From positions 248,001-312,000 of the forward strand of contig JADCBP010000001.1 of the NCBI GenBank assembly GCA_020253445.1: DNA of 64,000 nucleotides. The letters run 5' to 3'. Below are positions 45,846 through 54,166 of the stretch, one piece after another (the first letter of the stretch is position 1; the number at the start of each line of letters is the position of its first letter). Made by a program: the position numbers and the translations under genes. The notes beneath the pieces are model-generated. The model was not told the origin of the DNA. It saw only the letters and a program-made list of their open reading frames with translations, and made no database searches. Source of the stretch: Methylobacterium sp. Lineage in GTDB: Bacteria; Pseudomonadota; Alphaproteobacteria; Rhizobiales; Beijerinckiaceae.

Positions 45846-46346
45846 ATGGACATCCTCGATCATCATGGCGGGCGGGCAGAACACCCGGTCGATCTCGTCG
45901 AGCAGATCGCCTGCCGGCATGCCTGGTCCTTCGAGCGCGACGAGCAGGACGAGATTTCCATCGTCATTGCCGCAAGCTGGTGCGACTATCACGTGAGCTT
46001 CACCTGGCTCGACGACATGGAAGCCCTGCACCTCGCCTGCTCCTTCGATCTGAAGGTGCCGGAGCGCCGCCGCACGGAGATCATCGAGCTCATCGGCCGC
46101 GTGAATACGCAACTCTGGGTGGGGCATTTCGATCTCTGGTCAAGCGAGAACGCCATCATGTTCCGCCATGCTCTCGTGCTCGCGGGCGGCACGCCGCCGA
46201 GCCCGGATCAGTGCGAGGCGCTGATCAAGGTCGCGGTCGAGGCCTGCGAGAAGTATTACCAGGCCTTCCAGTTCGTCGTCTGGGCCGGCAAGAACGCCAC
46301 GGAGGCGCTGGAAACCATCCTGTTCGAGACCGCCGGCGAGGCCTGA
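45846..46346 (+). CDS. YbjN domain-containing protein
   Basis: YbjN proteins have a secretion-chaperone-like fold; E. coli YbjN affects motility and stress responses, and the mechanism is unclear. The 166-residue protein has the family blocks HAWSFERDEQDEISIVI near 25, MEALHLACSFDLKVPERRRT near 58, LWVGHFDLWSSENAIMFRHA near 89, and a C-terminal helix (EKYYQAFQFVVW). AAAGGG lies ahead of the start. It precedes proC, a neighbourhood conserved in Hyphomicrobiales. Confidence 0.88.
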   Translation: MDILDHHGGRAEHPVDLVEQIACRHAWSFERDEQDEISIVIAASWCDYHVSFTWLDDMEALHLACSFDLKVPERRRTEIIELIGRVNTQLWVGHFDLWSSENAIMFRHALVLAGGTPPSPDQCEALIKVAVEACEKYYQAFQFVVWAGKNATEALETILFETAGEA

Positions 46347-46477
46347 AGGGTTGAAGCCACAAGGCCGGCATGACAGAAGGCGGGGCATCCCCTTACGCGG
46401 AACGTGATCCTTTCCGCGAGCCGGCAATCCCTTCCCGCCCATCATGATCTGCCGTTTTTCATGCCCCGGAGTCTGCG

Positions 46478-47287
46478 ATGTCCGTTCCCCAACTTCTGAT
46501 CTTCGGTTGCGGCAAGATGGGCGGTGCCATGCTGAAGGGCGCGCTGGCAGGTGGCTGGCCCGCTTCAAGCATCGCCGTGGTGGAGCCCTCCCCCTCGGCC
46601 GAGCTTCTTTCCTTGCAGGCGAAGGCCGGTTTCACGCTGAACCCGCCCGAGCCGACCCGGGCCGGGTTGATGCTGATCTCCATCAAGCCGCAGATGCTCG
46701 ATGTTGCCGCCGAGGGCCTCGCGCGCTGCCTCGATGGCAAGAGCGTCGTTGTCTCCATCATGGCAGGCAAGAGCATCGCGGACATGAGGAAGCGTTTGCC
46801 GCAGGTCACGCGCTTCGTGCGCGCCATGCCGAACACGCCGGCGGCCATTGGCCGGGGCATCACCGGTGCCTACGCGACCGATGCGCTCTCGGAAGCCGAT
46901 CGCGCCAACGTGACGCGCCTGCTCCAGACCACGGGACGCCTCGAATGGGTGAAGAATGAGGGTCTGATCGACGCCGTGACGGCCGTTTCAGGTTCCGGCC
47001 CGGCCTATGTCTTCCACATGGTCGAGGCGCTGGCGAAGGCGGGCGAGCAATTGGGCCTCGAACCGGCCATCGCCGCGCGCCTTGCGCGCGCCACCATCGA
47101 AGGCGCGGGCGAATTGCTGTTCCGGGAGGCCGAGACCAGCCCCGCCGAGCTCCGCCAGAATGTCACCTCGCCCGGCGGCACCACGGCTGCGGCGCTTGCA
47201 ATCCTGATGGGCGACGACGGCCTTGCCCCGCTGATGACGCGCGCGGTCGCCGCGGCGGAAGCGCGCGCGAAGGCTCTCGCCGGCTAG
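46478..47287 (+). CDS. proC: Pyrroline-5-carboxylate reductase
   Basis: ProC makes proline from pyrroline-5-carboxylate with NAD(P)H. The 269-residue protein has the Rossmann motif IFGCGKMGGAMLKGAL near 7, the central FVRAMPNTPAAIGRGITG near 110, and the signature block AVSGSGPAYVFHMVEALAKA near 167, followed by TSPGGTTAAAL. GGAG lies six bases ahead of the start. It is followed by a TetR-like gene. Confidence 0.96.
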   Translation: MSVPQLLIFGCGKMGGAMLKGALAGGWPASSIAVVEPSPSAELLSLQAKAGFTLNPPEPTRAGLMLISIKPQMLDVAAEGLARCLDGKSVVVSIMAGKSIADMRKRLPQVTRFVRAMPNTPAAIGRGITGAYATDALSEADRANVTRLLQTTGRLEWVKNEGLIDAVTAVSGSGPAYVFHMVEALAKAGEQLGLEPAIAARLARATIEGAGELLFREAETSPAELRQNVTSPGGTTAAALAILMGDDGLAPLMTRAVAAAEARAKALAG

Positions 47288-47358
47288 TGGGGCCTTGCAG
47301 TCGGGCGGGGAACGACTACCTTCAGCGGACATTCCCCAACCCTTCAAGGGAGGCAGCC

Positions 47359-48072
47359 ATGGCCCGCAAAGCCGCCGAGAAAACTGCCGAGGCTCCGAAG
47401 GGCGACCCGCGCGCCTTGGTCGTGGATGCGCTGATGGCGCTCGCGGCGCGCCAGCCCTGGGACATGATCACCCTTTCCTCCATCGCGGAGGAAGCCGGGA
47501 TTTCCCTTGCCGACCTGCGCGATCTCACCCCCTCGAAAGGTGCGATCCTCGGCAGCTTCGTGCGTCGCATCGACCGGATCGTGCTCGACGGCACGGGGAC
47601 CGACATGCAGGACGAGCCGGCGCGTGACCGGGTGCTCGACGTGATGATGCGCCGCTTCGATGCGCTGCTGCCCTATCGCGATGCTTTGCGCTCCATCTCG
47701 CGCGGTTTCGAGCGTGATCCGCTCGGCCTGCTTGCTCTCAACCAGCAGGGCCTCAATTCCTGGCGCTACATGCTGGAAGCGGCGGGAATCGAGGTCGATG
47801 GCGCGATGGGCGCGATGAAGATCCAGGGTGCGATCCTTGTGTTCGCGCGCGCCTTCCGCATCTTCCTCGAGGAGGATGACCCGGCCCTGACCCGCACCAT
47901 GGCGGCGCTGGACCGCGAATTGAAACGCGGCGAATGGGTTCTCGCCCGCGCCGAGGGTCTCGACCGGCTGGCCGCCCCGCTCCGCGGCTTCTTCCGCGCG
48001 GCCTGCGATGCCAGGAAGCGCCGCGGCCATCATCACCGCCATCAGGATGAACCGAAGCCCGACGCCGCCTGA
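47359..48072 (+). CDS. TetR family transcriptional regulator
   Basis: The 237-residue protein has an N-terminal TetR helix-turn-helix (about 20-65, WDMITLSSIAEEAGISLADL then TPSKGAILGSFVRRID) and an all-helical ligand domain. The C-terminus is His/Arg-rich (RRGHHHRHQ). The frame opens at 47287, right after proC, but the ATG at 47359 has GGGAGG ahead. csaA follows 6 bases later and is probably co-transcribed. The effector and target are unknown. Confidence 0.88.
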   Translation: MARKAAEKTAEAPKGDPRALVVDALMALAARQPWDMITLSSIAEEAGISLADLRDLTPSKGAILGSFVRRIDRIVLDGTGTDMQDEPARDRVLDVMMRRFDALLPYRDALRSISRGFERDPLGLLALNQQGLNSWRYMLEAAGIEVDGAMGAMKIQGAILVFARAFRIFLEEDDPALTRTMAALDRELKRGEWVLARAEGLDRLAAPLRGFFRAACDARKRRGHHHRHQDEPKPDAA

Positions 48073-48078
48073 GGAACC

Positions 48079-48438
48079 ATGGCCACCGAGACGACCGGCA
48101 TCGCGCCGCAAATCACGTTCGACGACTTCATGAAGGTGGATATCCGCGTCGGGCGGATCATCGCGGTGGATGCCTTTCCGGAAGCGCGCAAACCCGCCTT
48201 CAAGCTCACGATCGATTTCGGGCCGCTGGGCACGCGGCGCTCCTCGGCGCAGATCACGAAGCATTACACGCCCGAGACGCTCCTGGGGCGGCAGGTCGCG
48301 GCGGTCGTGAATTTCCCGCCGCGCCAGATCGGCAAGTTCATGTCCGAGGTGCTGACGCTGGGCTTCCCGGACGAGGAGGGCGAGGTGGTGCTCGTGACAC
48401 CTGAACGGGACGTGCCGCCTGGCGGGCGATTGTTCTAG
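48079..48438 (+). CDS. csaA: tRNA-binding protein CsaA
   Basis: CsaA is a small dimeric OB-fold protein related to the tRNA-binding domain of PheT and MetG; it binds tRNA and has been linked to protein export. The 119-residue protein has [20 protein letters not shown] near 14, [20 protein letters not shown] near 57, and the C-terminal [13 protein letters not shown] of the family. It follows the TetR-like gene by 6 bases. Confidence 0.92.
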   Translation: MATETTGIAPQITFDDFMKVDIRVGRIIAVDAFPEARKPAFKLTIDFGPLGTRRSSAQITKHYTPETLLGRQVAAVVNFPPRQIGKFMSEVLTLGFPDEEGEVVLVTPERDVPPGGRLF

Positions 48439-48468
48439 GCCGGCAACTCTTCTGTATTGGTTTCCCTT

Positions 48469-49980
48469 CTATGCAGGGACCCGCACCCGCGCCCGCAAGC
48501 CCCCGAGCGGGCTTTCCTCCAGCGTGACATCTCCGCCATGGCCGCGCGCAATGTCGCGCGCAATGGCGAGACCGAGCCCCGTCCCGCCATGGTCCTGGTT
48601 GCGGGAGGCATCGAGCCGCAGGAACGGCTTGAAGGCCTCCTCGCGGCTCTCGGCCGGAATGCCGGGGCCATCGTCATCCACGGTGATCGTGAGGTATTTC
48701 TCGTCATGCACCGCGCGAATCTCGATGTGGTCGCCATAGCGCGCGGCATTCGAGACGAGATTGCCGAGGAGGCGCCGGAAGGCCTGCGGGCGCACGCTCA
48801 CCACCGGATCACCCTCGATCGCCAGCGTGGTGAAATGCCCCGCGCGCTCCGCATCCGATTTGAACGTCTCGATCAGCGCGCGGATATCCGTGGGAGACGC
48901 GCTCTCCGCCGCCTCTCCGCGCGCGAAGGCCAGATAGGCCTCGAGCATCCGGCTCATCTCGTCCACATCGCGCTTCATGTCCTCCAGTTCGGCGCTTTCC
49001 GGCAGGAAGGCGAGCGAAAGGCGGAATCGCGTGAGGATGGTGCGCAGATCGTGGCTCACGCCGTTGAGCATGGTCGTGCGCTGCTCGATGGCACGCTCGA
49101 TGCGGTTCTTCATTTCCAGGAAGGCGAGGCCCGCCTGCCGCACCTCCTTCGCGCCGCGTGGTCGGAAGATGACATCGCGCCCCTTGCCGAAATCCTCCGC
49201 GGCTTCGGCCAGTCGCAGGATCGGCCGGATCTGGTTGCGCAGCAGGATGACCGAGACGCCGATCAGCACCAGCGAGGAACCAGCCATCCAGGCAAGGAAG
49301 ATATGCGAGTTCGAGGCATAGGCCTGACTTCGCCGCGCGATGACGCGCATCACGCTCTGCTCAAGCTGGATCCGGATCTCCACCAGGTTCGAGCGCCCCA
49401 CCGTATCGATCCAGAACGGCCGGCGGATGCGGCTCGCCAGTTCAGCCGTCAGCGACTGGTCGAGAATGTCGAAGAAGGGCTTCTGCAAGGGCGGCGGCAA
49501 GGGCTCGGGCGGCAGGAAATCGACATCCAGGCCAAGCGGCTGGTCGGCGATGCCGGAGATGAAGCGCGCCTGCTTCTCGCTGGGGAACTGTTCGTAGACC
49601 GCGATCAGCGCCGCGATGTCCTGGCTCAACGCCTGCGAGAGGCGCGCGGTCACGGCCTGCCAGTGGCGCTCCATGAAGACATAGACGACCACGGTCTGGA
49701 GCAGCACCATCGGCATGATGATGATGAGAAGCGCGCGGGTGTAGAGCCCCTTCGGCAGCACCCGGTTGAGCCAGCGGCCGATGCGCGCTTCCAGCCGCAT
49801 CACGGGCTGCGCGAGCCTCTGCACCGGCGCCGTGTTCCAGACCCAGACCAGAAGCAGCCACAGCCACCCGAGCGGCACGGCAATGATGCGCCAGAGCAGG
49901 CGCAGGATGTGTGGCAGCCTGGCCAGAAGCCACAGGAGAGCAGACCAGGCGAAGCGCAGGCCGCTGACGAGACGGCTCAT
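48469..49980 (-). CDS. EnvZ-type sensor histidine kinase
   Basis: The 503-residue inner-membrane kinase has a Trp/Leu-rich N-terminal segment, two main membrane spans (about 100-120 and 270-290) around a periplasmic domain, a HAMP linker, the phospho-acceptor H-box SHDLRTILTR near 345, and the HATPase domain (LLGNLVSNAARYG, DDDGPGIP and GGTGLGLAIARDIARGHGG). The residue after the H-box Thr is Ile, where Pro is usual. It overlaps the response regulator gene as ATGA, so the two form a pair with the MarR gene upstream. Confidence 0.94.
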   Translation of the reverse strand: MSRLVSGLRFAWSALLWLLARLPHILRLLWRIIAVPLGWLWLLLVWVWNTAPVQRLAQPVMRLEARIGRWLNRVLPKGLYTRALLIIIMPMVLLQTVVVYVFMERHWQAVTARLSQALSQDIAALIAVYEQFPSEKQARFISGIADQPLGLDVDFLPPEPLPPPLQKPFFDILDQSLTAELASRIRRPFWIDTVGRSNLVEIRIQLEQSVMRVIARRSQAYASNSHIFLAWMAGSSLVLIGVSVILLRNQIRPILRLAEAAEDFGKGRDVIFRPRGAKEVRQAGLAFLEMKNRIERAIEQRTTMLNGVSHDLRTILTRFRLSLAFLPESAELEDMKRDVDEMSRMLEAYLAFARGEAAESASPTDIRALIETFKSDAERAGHFTTLAIEGDPVVSVRPQAFRRLLGNLVSNAARYGDHIEIRAVHDEKYLTITVDDDGPGIPAESREEAFKPFLRLDASRNQDHGGTGLGLAIARDIARGHGGDVTLEESPLGGLRARVRVPA

Positions 49981-50690
49981 CGGTCGATCACCAGCCGGTA
50001 GCCAAGGCCGCGCACGGTTTGCAGATGGACGGGATTGCCGGGGTCATCCTCGATCTTCCGGCGCAGGCGGTTGATCTGCACATCGATGGTGCGCTCATTC
50101 GCGGCATTGGCGGTTTCCGCCAGCGCCTCGCGGGGCAGGGTCTCGCCATTGGTGGCCGAGAGCAGCCGCAGGATTTCCCGCTCCCGCTCGGAAAGGCGCA
50201 CGATTTCCTCGCCCCGCCGCAATTCGCCGCGCGCAAGGTGATAGCTGAAGGGGCCGAAGCGCACGCTTTCGGGCTCCTCGGCATTCTTCACGGGCGGCGG
50301 CAAGGCCACGCGCCGCAGGATGGAGCTGATCCGCAGCAGCAGTTCGCGCGGATCGAAGGGCTTGGTGAGATAATCATCCACGCCTGATTGCAGGCCGGCG
50401 AGCCGGTCCTCGATTTCCGCGCGTGCCGTGAGCATGAGGATGGGGATCGCCGAGGTCTTCCTGAGATCGCGCGCGAAATCGAGACCGTTTTCGCCGGGCA
50501 TCATCACGTCGAGCACGATGAGATCAAAGACGAGACCCGCCAGCCGGGCACGCGCCTCGCCAGCATTGTCGGCGGTGGAGACGCGATAGCCATGCTCCGC
50601 GAGGAAGCGCGACAACAGGGTGCGGATGCGGTCATCGTCATCCACGACGAGGATGTGGGGCGATTCGTCGGAAACCGGGGCCTTGCGCAT
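49977..50690 (-). CDS. OmpR/PhoB family response regulator
   Basis: The 237-residue protein has a receiver domain (about 12-125; acidic pocket VVDDDDR, phospho-acceptor Asp in VLDVMMPGENG near 59, Lys in TKPFDPREL) and a C-terminal winged helix-turn-helix (about 145-235; LSEREREILRLLS, RTIDVQINRLRRKIEDDP, VRGLGYRL). It lies between the MarR-like and kinase genes. MarR plus OmpR-type pairs resemble petP/petR of Rhodobacter, but I cannot confirm orthology. Confidence 0.95.
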   Translation of the reverse strand: MRKAPVSDESPHILVVDDDDRIRTLLSRFLAEHGYRVSTADNAGEARARLAGLVFDLIVLDVMMPGENGLDFARDLRKTSAIPILMLTARAEIEDRLAGLQSGVDDYLTKPFDPRELLLRISSILRRVALPPPVKNAEEPESVRFGPFSYHLARGELRRGEEIVRLSEREREILRLLSATNGETLPREALAETANAANERTIDVQINRLRRKIEDDPGNPVHLQTVRGLGYRLVIDR

Positions 50691-50736
50691 GAACGGGATT
50701 ATGCGACGGATCGGGGGCGCAAATAAAGCCGGCCGC

Positions 50737-51237
50737 TCAGGCCTTGTCCGGCGATGCCGGAAGCGGCCGCTCGGGGTCGATCAGTTCGGCGAGAAATCGC
50801 GCGATCACGGGCCGCGCGGCCGGATCGGCCTTGGCAATCGCCCGCGCGATGCGCCGCCCCTGCATCCGCACAAGCGCCTCGGCCAGCGCCTTTCCCCGCT
50901 CGGTCAGATAGAGCCGGCGCTGACGACGATCCTCCGTGCCGGCGCGCTGCTCGATGAACTCGCCGCTCACGAGATCCTTCAGGACGCGCGCGAGGCTTTG
51001 CTTGGTGATCTCGAGGATCTCCAGCAGCTCCGCCACGGTCAGCCCCTCGTTGCGGTTCACGAAATGCAGCACGCGATGATGCGCGCGGCCGAAACCGTGC
51101 TTTTCAAGCAGCCGATCCGGTTCGCCGACGAAATCGCGATAGGCGAAGAAAAGCAGCTCGATCAGCTCGAAATCCGGGCCTTCGCCAGGCGGCGCGGGCT
51201 CGGCGATGGCCAGTTTTCGCTGGAAGGATTGGGCCAT
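50737..51237 (-). CDS. MarR family transcriptional regulator
   Basis: The 166-residue protein has the MarR winged helix-turn-helix: HHRVLHFVNRNEGLTVAELL near 53, the recognition helix EILEITKQSLARVLKDLVSG near 72, and the wing GTEDRRQRRLYLTERGKAL. It is the first gene of an operon with the response regulator and kinase. An inverted repeat 53 bases ahead of its start is the likely operator. Confidence 0.93.
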   Translation of the reverse strand: MAQSFQRKLAIAEPAPPGEGPDFELIELLFFAYRDFVGEPDRLLEKHGFGRAHHRVLHFVNRNEGLTVAELLEILEITKQSLARVLKDLVSGEFIEQRAGTEDRRQRRLYLTERGKALAEALVRMQGRRIARAIAKADPAARPVIARFLAELIDPERPLPASPDKA

Positions 51238-51289
51238 GATGTCCGTCAGGCGCGCAAGAGCCGGGGATAACGGCGCCAGCGCGAGAAAT

Positions 51290-51310
51290 TATGTCAATGT
51301 TATTGACATA
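51290..51310. promoter_or_regulatory. MarR-type operator between the marR operon and ilvE
   Basis: TATGTCAAT (51290-51298) and ATTGACATA (51302-51310) are perfect 9-base arms with the spacer GTT. It lies in the 270-base divergent region, 53 bases before marR. The right arm contains TTGACA, and 17 bases on there is TACCCG (51326), so it overlaps the -35 box of a promoter read toward ilvE. A MarR dimer bound here could control both directions. Confidence 0.6.
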
Positions 51311-51507
51311 TTTCAGACGGATTGTTACCCGTCAAGACGTCTTCCGCGCAATGAAAGTTCGTGACCGGGCTTTCTTGTGAGCAAGGAAGGCAAACTCACC
51401 CGAAGGCTCTGGTATACCACCGCGATTGGCGTAATAATATTTCAAGATTCGGACAAAGCCCCGAGAAGCATCCGGATCACGCCAAGAGCAACGAGGAAAC
51501 ACTGATC

Positions 51508-52395
51508 ATGTCTGCCACCCCTGCCATCATCCCGTTCGACAAACGCGAGGGCTTCATCTGGATGAACGGGGAAGTTCTGCCCTGGCAGGATGCGAAGGTT
51601 CATGTTCTCACCCACGGCCTGCATTACGGTTCGTCGGTTTTCGAGGGCGAGCGCGCCTACAAGGGCAGGATCTTCAAGAGCCGCGAGCATTCCGAGCGCC
51701 TGATCGCCTCGGCCAGGATCATGGACATGGAAATCCCCTATTCCATCGAGGAGATCGAGGAAGCCAAGCGCCAGATCGTGGAGCTGAATGGCGGTGGTGA
51801 CCAGTATGTGCGTCCGGTGGCTTTCCGGGGCTCGGAAATGATGGCGGTTTCAGCCCAGCACAACCGCATCCATGTGGCGGTCGCCACCTGGAACTGGCCG
51901 TCGATGTTCGACCCGGCGATCAAGATGAAGGGCATCAGGCTCGACATCGCGGAATATCGCCGCCCTGATCCGGCCTGCGCGCCGGTTCACGCCAAGGCCG
52001 CCGGCCTCTACATGATCTGCACGCTCTCCAAGCATCGCGCCGAGAAGCGCGGCTATGCCGATGCGATGATGCTCGACTGGCAGGGGCGCGTGGCGGAATG
52101 CACGGGTGCCAACATCTTCTTCACGAAGGATGGCGCGATCCACACCCCGCTTGCCGATTGCTTTCTCGATGGCATCACCCGCCGCACGGTGATCGACCTC
52201 GCCAAGCGCCGCGGCTTCGAGGTGATCGAGCGCCGCATCATGCCGGATGAACTGCCGAGCTTTGTCGAGTGTTTCATCACGGGTTCGGCGGCGGAAGTGA
52301 CGCCGGTGGCGGAGATCGGCCCTTATCGCTTCACGCCGGGGAACATCAGCCGCACGCTGATGGAGGATTATGTGACCGAGGTGGGCGCGAACTGA
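51508..52395 (+). CDS. ilvE: Branched-chain amino acid aminotransferase
   Basis: IlvE carries out the last step of leucine, isoleucine and valine synthesis, using PLP. The 295-residue protein is of fold type IV: IWMNGEVLPWQDAKVHVLTH near 15, HYGSSVFEGERAY near 37, the PLP-Lys region HAKAAGLYMI near 156, and ECTGANIFFTKDG near 192. The frame opens at a GTG at 51361, but the ATG at 51508 has GAGGAAA ahead and the family start. It is divergent from marR across the operator. Confidence 0.95.
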   Translation: MSATPAIIPFDKREGFIWMNGEVLPWQDAKVHVLTHGLHYGSSVFEGERAYKGRIFKSREHSERLIASARIMDMEIPYSIEEIEEAKRQIVELNGGGDQYVRPVAFRGSEMMAVSAQHNRIHVAVATWNWPSMFDPAIKMKGIRLDIAEYRRPDPACAPVHAKAAGLYMICTLSKHRAEKRGYADAMMLDWQGRVAECTGANIFFTKDGAIHTPLADCFLDGITRRTVIDLAKRRGFEVIERRIMPDELPSFVECFITGSAAEVTPVAEIGPYRFTPGNISRTLMEDYVTEVGAN

Positions 52396-52408
52396 AGCGC
52401 CCCCGACG

Positions 52409-52438
52409 TTCGGAACACCGGACTTTCGGAACACCGGA
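52409..52438. repeat. Tandem 14-bp duplication between convergent genes
   Basis: TTCGGAACACCGGA occurs at 52409-52422 and again at 52425-52438, a 16-base period. It fills most of the gap between the ilvE stop and the response-regulator stop. It looks like a recent slippage duplication. Confidence 0.85.
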
Positions 52439-53308
52439 TTAGGGAGTGGCACGCCTTTCCACTCCTCCATTCGCGCTTTCGACATCCGAGAAGATGGCAT
52501 GCGTCGGCAGCGCCAGGCTCGGCGCGCGGATCGAGAAAGCCGAGTGGAGCACCGCATTCACGTCGGACGACTGGAAAGGCTTGGTCAGGAAGGCGAAGGC
52601 ACCTGCATATTGCGAGGAGCGGATCAGCTCCAACTGCTGCTCGGTGGAGACCATGACGATCTGCGTGCGCGCATTGGCCCGCAGCAGGTGCCCCGCCGTT
52701 TCAGGGCCATTCATGCCCGGCATGTTGGCATCGAGGAAAATCACTTCAAAATCCGTCACGCTCGCGAGCTTCACCGCCTCCGCGCCGCTCTCGGCCTCCT
52801 GGATGTCCAGCCGGAACTGCGACCGCTCGAGAATGCGGCGCATCAGCTTGCGCGCGGTCGAGCTGTCATCGACCACCAGCGCATTGCTGAGGGTCGAGAG
52901 CCGATCATAGGCCGCGACCGCGTTCAGCACGTCGGAGGTGCGGAACGGCTTTTGCAGGAATTCATAGACACGCAGCTTGCGGCCAACCTCGCGCACGGCC
53001 CCCGCATCGAGCGACGACATCAGCACCATGAAAGGTGGGTGCTCCTGCGTGGCGAAGGCATAGGCCAGCGCTTCGAGGCCGGAAATGCCCGGCAACTGGA
53101 TGTCGCAGAAGATCATGTTCACCTGCGATTGCCGCATGATCGCCAGCGCTTCGTCGCCAGCGGCCGCTTCGATCACTGTCAGCGGGCGATCGAGCTTGTC
53201 GAGGGCCGCGCGGATCGTGCCGCGAATCACCACCGAATCATCGACCACCAGAATTCGCAGCGGCCTTGCAGAAGCTTTGGCGGGCGGAAGATCGTCGCTG
53301 AGGTGCAT
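52439..53308 (-). CDS. Two-receiver response regulator
   Basis: The 289-residue protein consists of two CheY-like receiver domains in a row with no output domain. Domain one (about 17-135) has ILVVDDSVVIRG, a phospho-acceptor Asp in FCDIQLPG and a Lys in LQKPFR. Domain two (about 140-260) has ALVVDDSSTARK, an Asp in FLDANMPG and a Lys in LTKPFQ. A less ordered C-terminal tail follows. It probably passes phosphate or binds a partner such as a flagellar or cell-cycle protein. GGAGG eight or nine bases ahead favours the ATG at 53308 over 53323. Confidence 0.9.
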   Translation of the reverse strand: MHLSDDLPPAKASARPLRILVVDDSVVIRGTIRAALDKLDRPLTVIEAAAGDEALAIMRQSQVNMIFCDIQLPGISGLEALAYAFATQEHPPFMVLMSSLDAGAVREVGRKLRVYEFLQKPFRTSDVLNAVAAYDRLSTLSNALVVDDSSTARKLMRRILERSQFRLDIQEAESGAEAVKLASVTDFEVIFLDANMPGMNGPETAGHLLRANARTQIVMVSTEQQLELIRSSQYAGAFAFLTKPFQSSDVNAVLHSAFSIRAPSLALPTHAIFSDVESANGGVERRATP

Positions 53309-53423
53309 AGAGTAAGCCTCCATTCCCGAGCCAGTGTCTGGACAGGAACAAGGCTACAACCTCAGGTTACAAAATTGCGTTAACTTCGGCCATCGAGTGA
53401 TCTGAAGCCGGCAGGATGCGACG

Positions 53424-53879
53424 TCACCAGCGGCCTGCTGCCTGATCATCCGCGGTCTTGGCCGCCACCCAGCCGCCCGGTTCACCACAGACGGTGTGCT
53501 CTTTTTTCCAGAACGGCGCGCGGGTCTTGAGGTAATCCATCAGAAAATCAGCCGATTCGAACGCCGCGCGCCGATGGGCCGAGGCAGTGACCACCAGCAC
53601 GATATCCTCGCCCGGCGCGATTCTGCCGTGGCGATGAATGATGGTGACGCCCTGCAACGGCCAACGCGACAATGCTTCGCCAGCCACTCGCAGGAGTTCT
53701 TCCTCGGCCATGCCGGGGTAATGCTCAAGCTCGAGCGCCGCGAGACTGCCCCCTTCGCTGCGGCAAAGCCCCGTGAAGGTTACGACCGCGCCGATATCCG
53801 TCCGGCCTTGCGTGATTCGACGCGATTCCGCTGCGGCATCAAAGGGTTCAGCCTGTACACGGATCAACGGGACGACCAT
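53424..53879 (-). CDS. moaE: Molybdopterin synthase catalytic subunit MoaE
   Basis: MoaE joins MoaD-thiocarboxylate sulfur to precursor Z to make molybdopterin. The 151-residue protein has GAVVTFTGLCRSE near 30, LELEHYPGMAEEEL near 49, IIHRHGRIAPGEDIVLVV near 80, and the active-site Lys region YLKTRAPFWKKEHT near 115. It starts 3 bases after moaD. The product cofactor is used by MsrP in this window. Confidence 0.95.
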   Translation of the reverse strand: MVVPLIRVQAEPFDAAAESRRITQGRTDIGAVVTFTGLCRSEGGSLAALELEHYPGMAEEELLRVAGEALSRWPLQGVTIIHRHGRIAPGEDIVLVVTASAHRRAAFESADFLMDYLKTRAPFWKKEHTVCGEPGGWVAAKTADDQAAGRW

Positions 53880-53882
53880 GGC

Positions 53883-54134
53883 TCAGCCCCCGGTCATCGG
53901 CGGGAAGAAGGCAAGTTCGCGCGCGGCGCCGAGAGGGCAATCATGCGGCACATGCTTGCGATCGAGCGCAATGCGGATGATCGAGGGATTCTCGAACGCA
54001 TAGGCATATTCCTCGCCAAGCGAGGCCAGATGCGACATCGCCTCGCCGGCCGTGCGGGTGCCGGGCGGGAAGGTGATCTCCTCCTCCGCCTTTCCGATGC
54101 GTTCGCGCAACCAAGCGAAATACAGAACCTTCAT
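53883..54134 (-). CDS. moaD: Molybdopterin synthase sulfur carrier subunit MoaD
   Basis: MoaD is a ubiquitin-like sulfur carrier. The 83-residue protein ends in the required Gly-Gly (FFPPMTGG), which carries the thiocarboxylate, and has the family's VLYFAWLRERIGKAEEEI at the N-terminus. The frame is open further upstream, but the ATG at 54134 gives the family start. It lies between pgsA and moaE on the same strand. Confidence 0.95.
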   Translation of the reverse strand: MKVLYFAWLRERIGKAEEEITFPPGTRTAGEAMSHLASLGEEYAYAFENPSIIRIALDRKHVPHDCPLGAARELAFFPPMTGG

Positions 54135-54166
54135 GGCGTCCTTCCGGCGGTGATATCCAGCTTGAT

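Noticed and set aside
53371-53392. A GTTAAC half-site upstream of the two-receiver regulator that resembles a CtrA site.
   Set aside because: The second TTAA is not at the required 7-base spacing.
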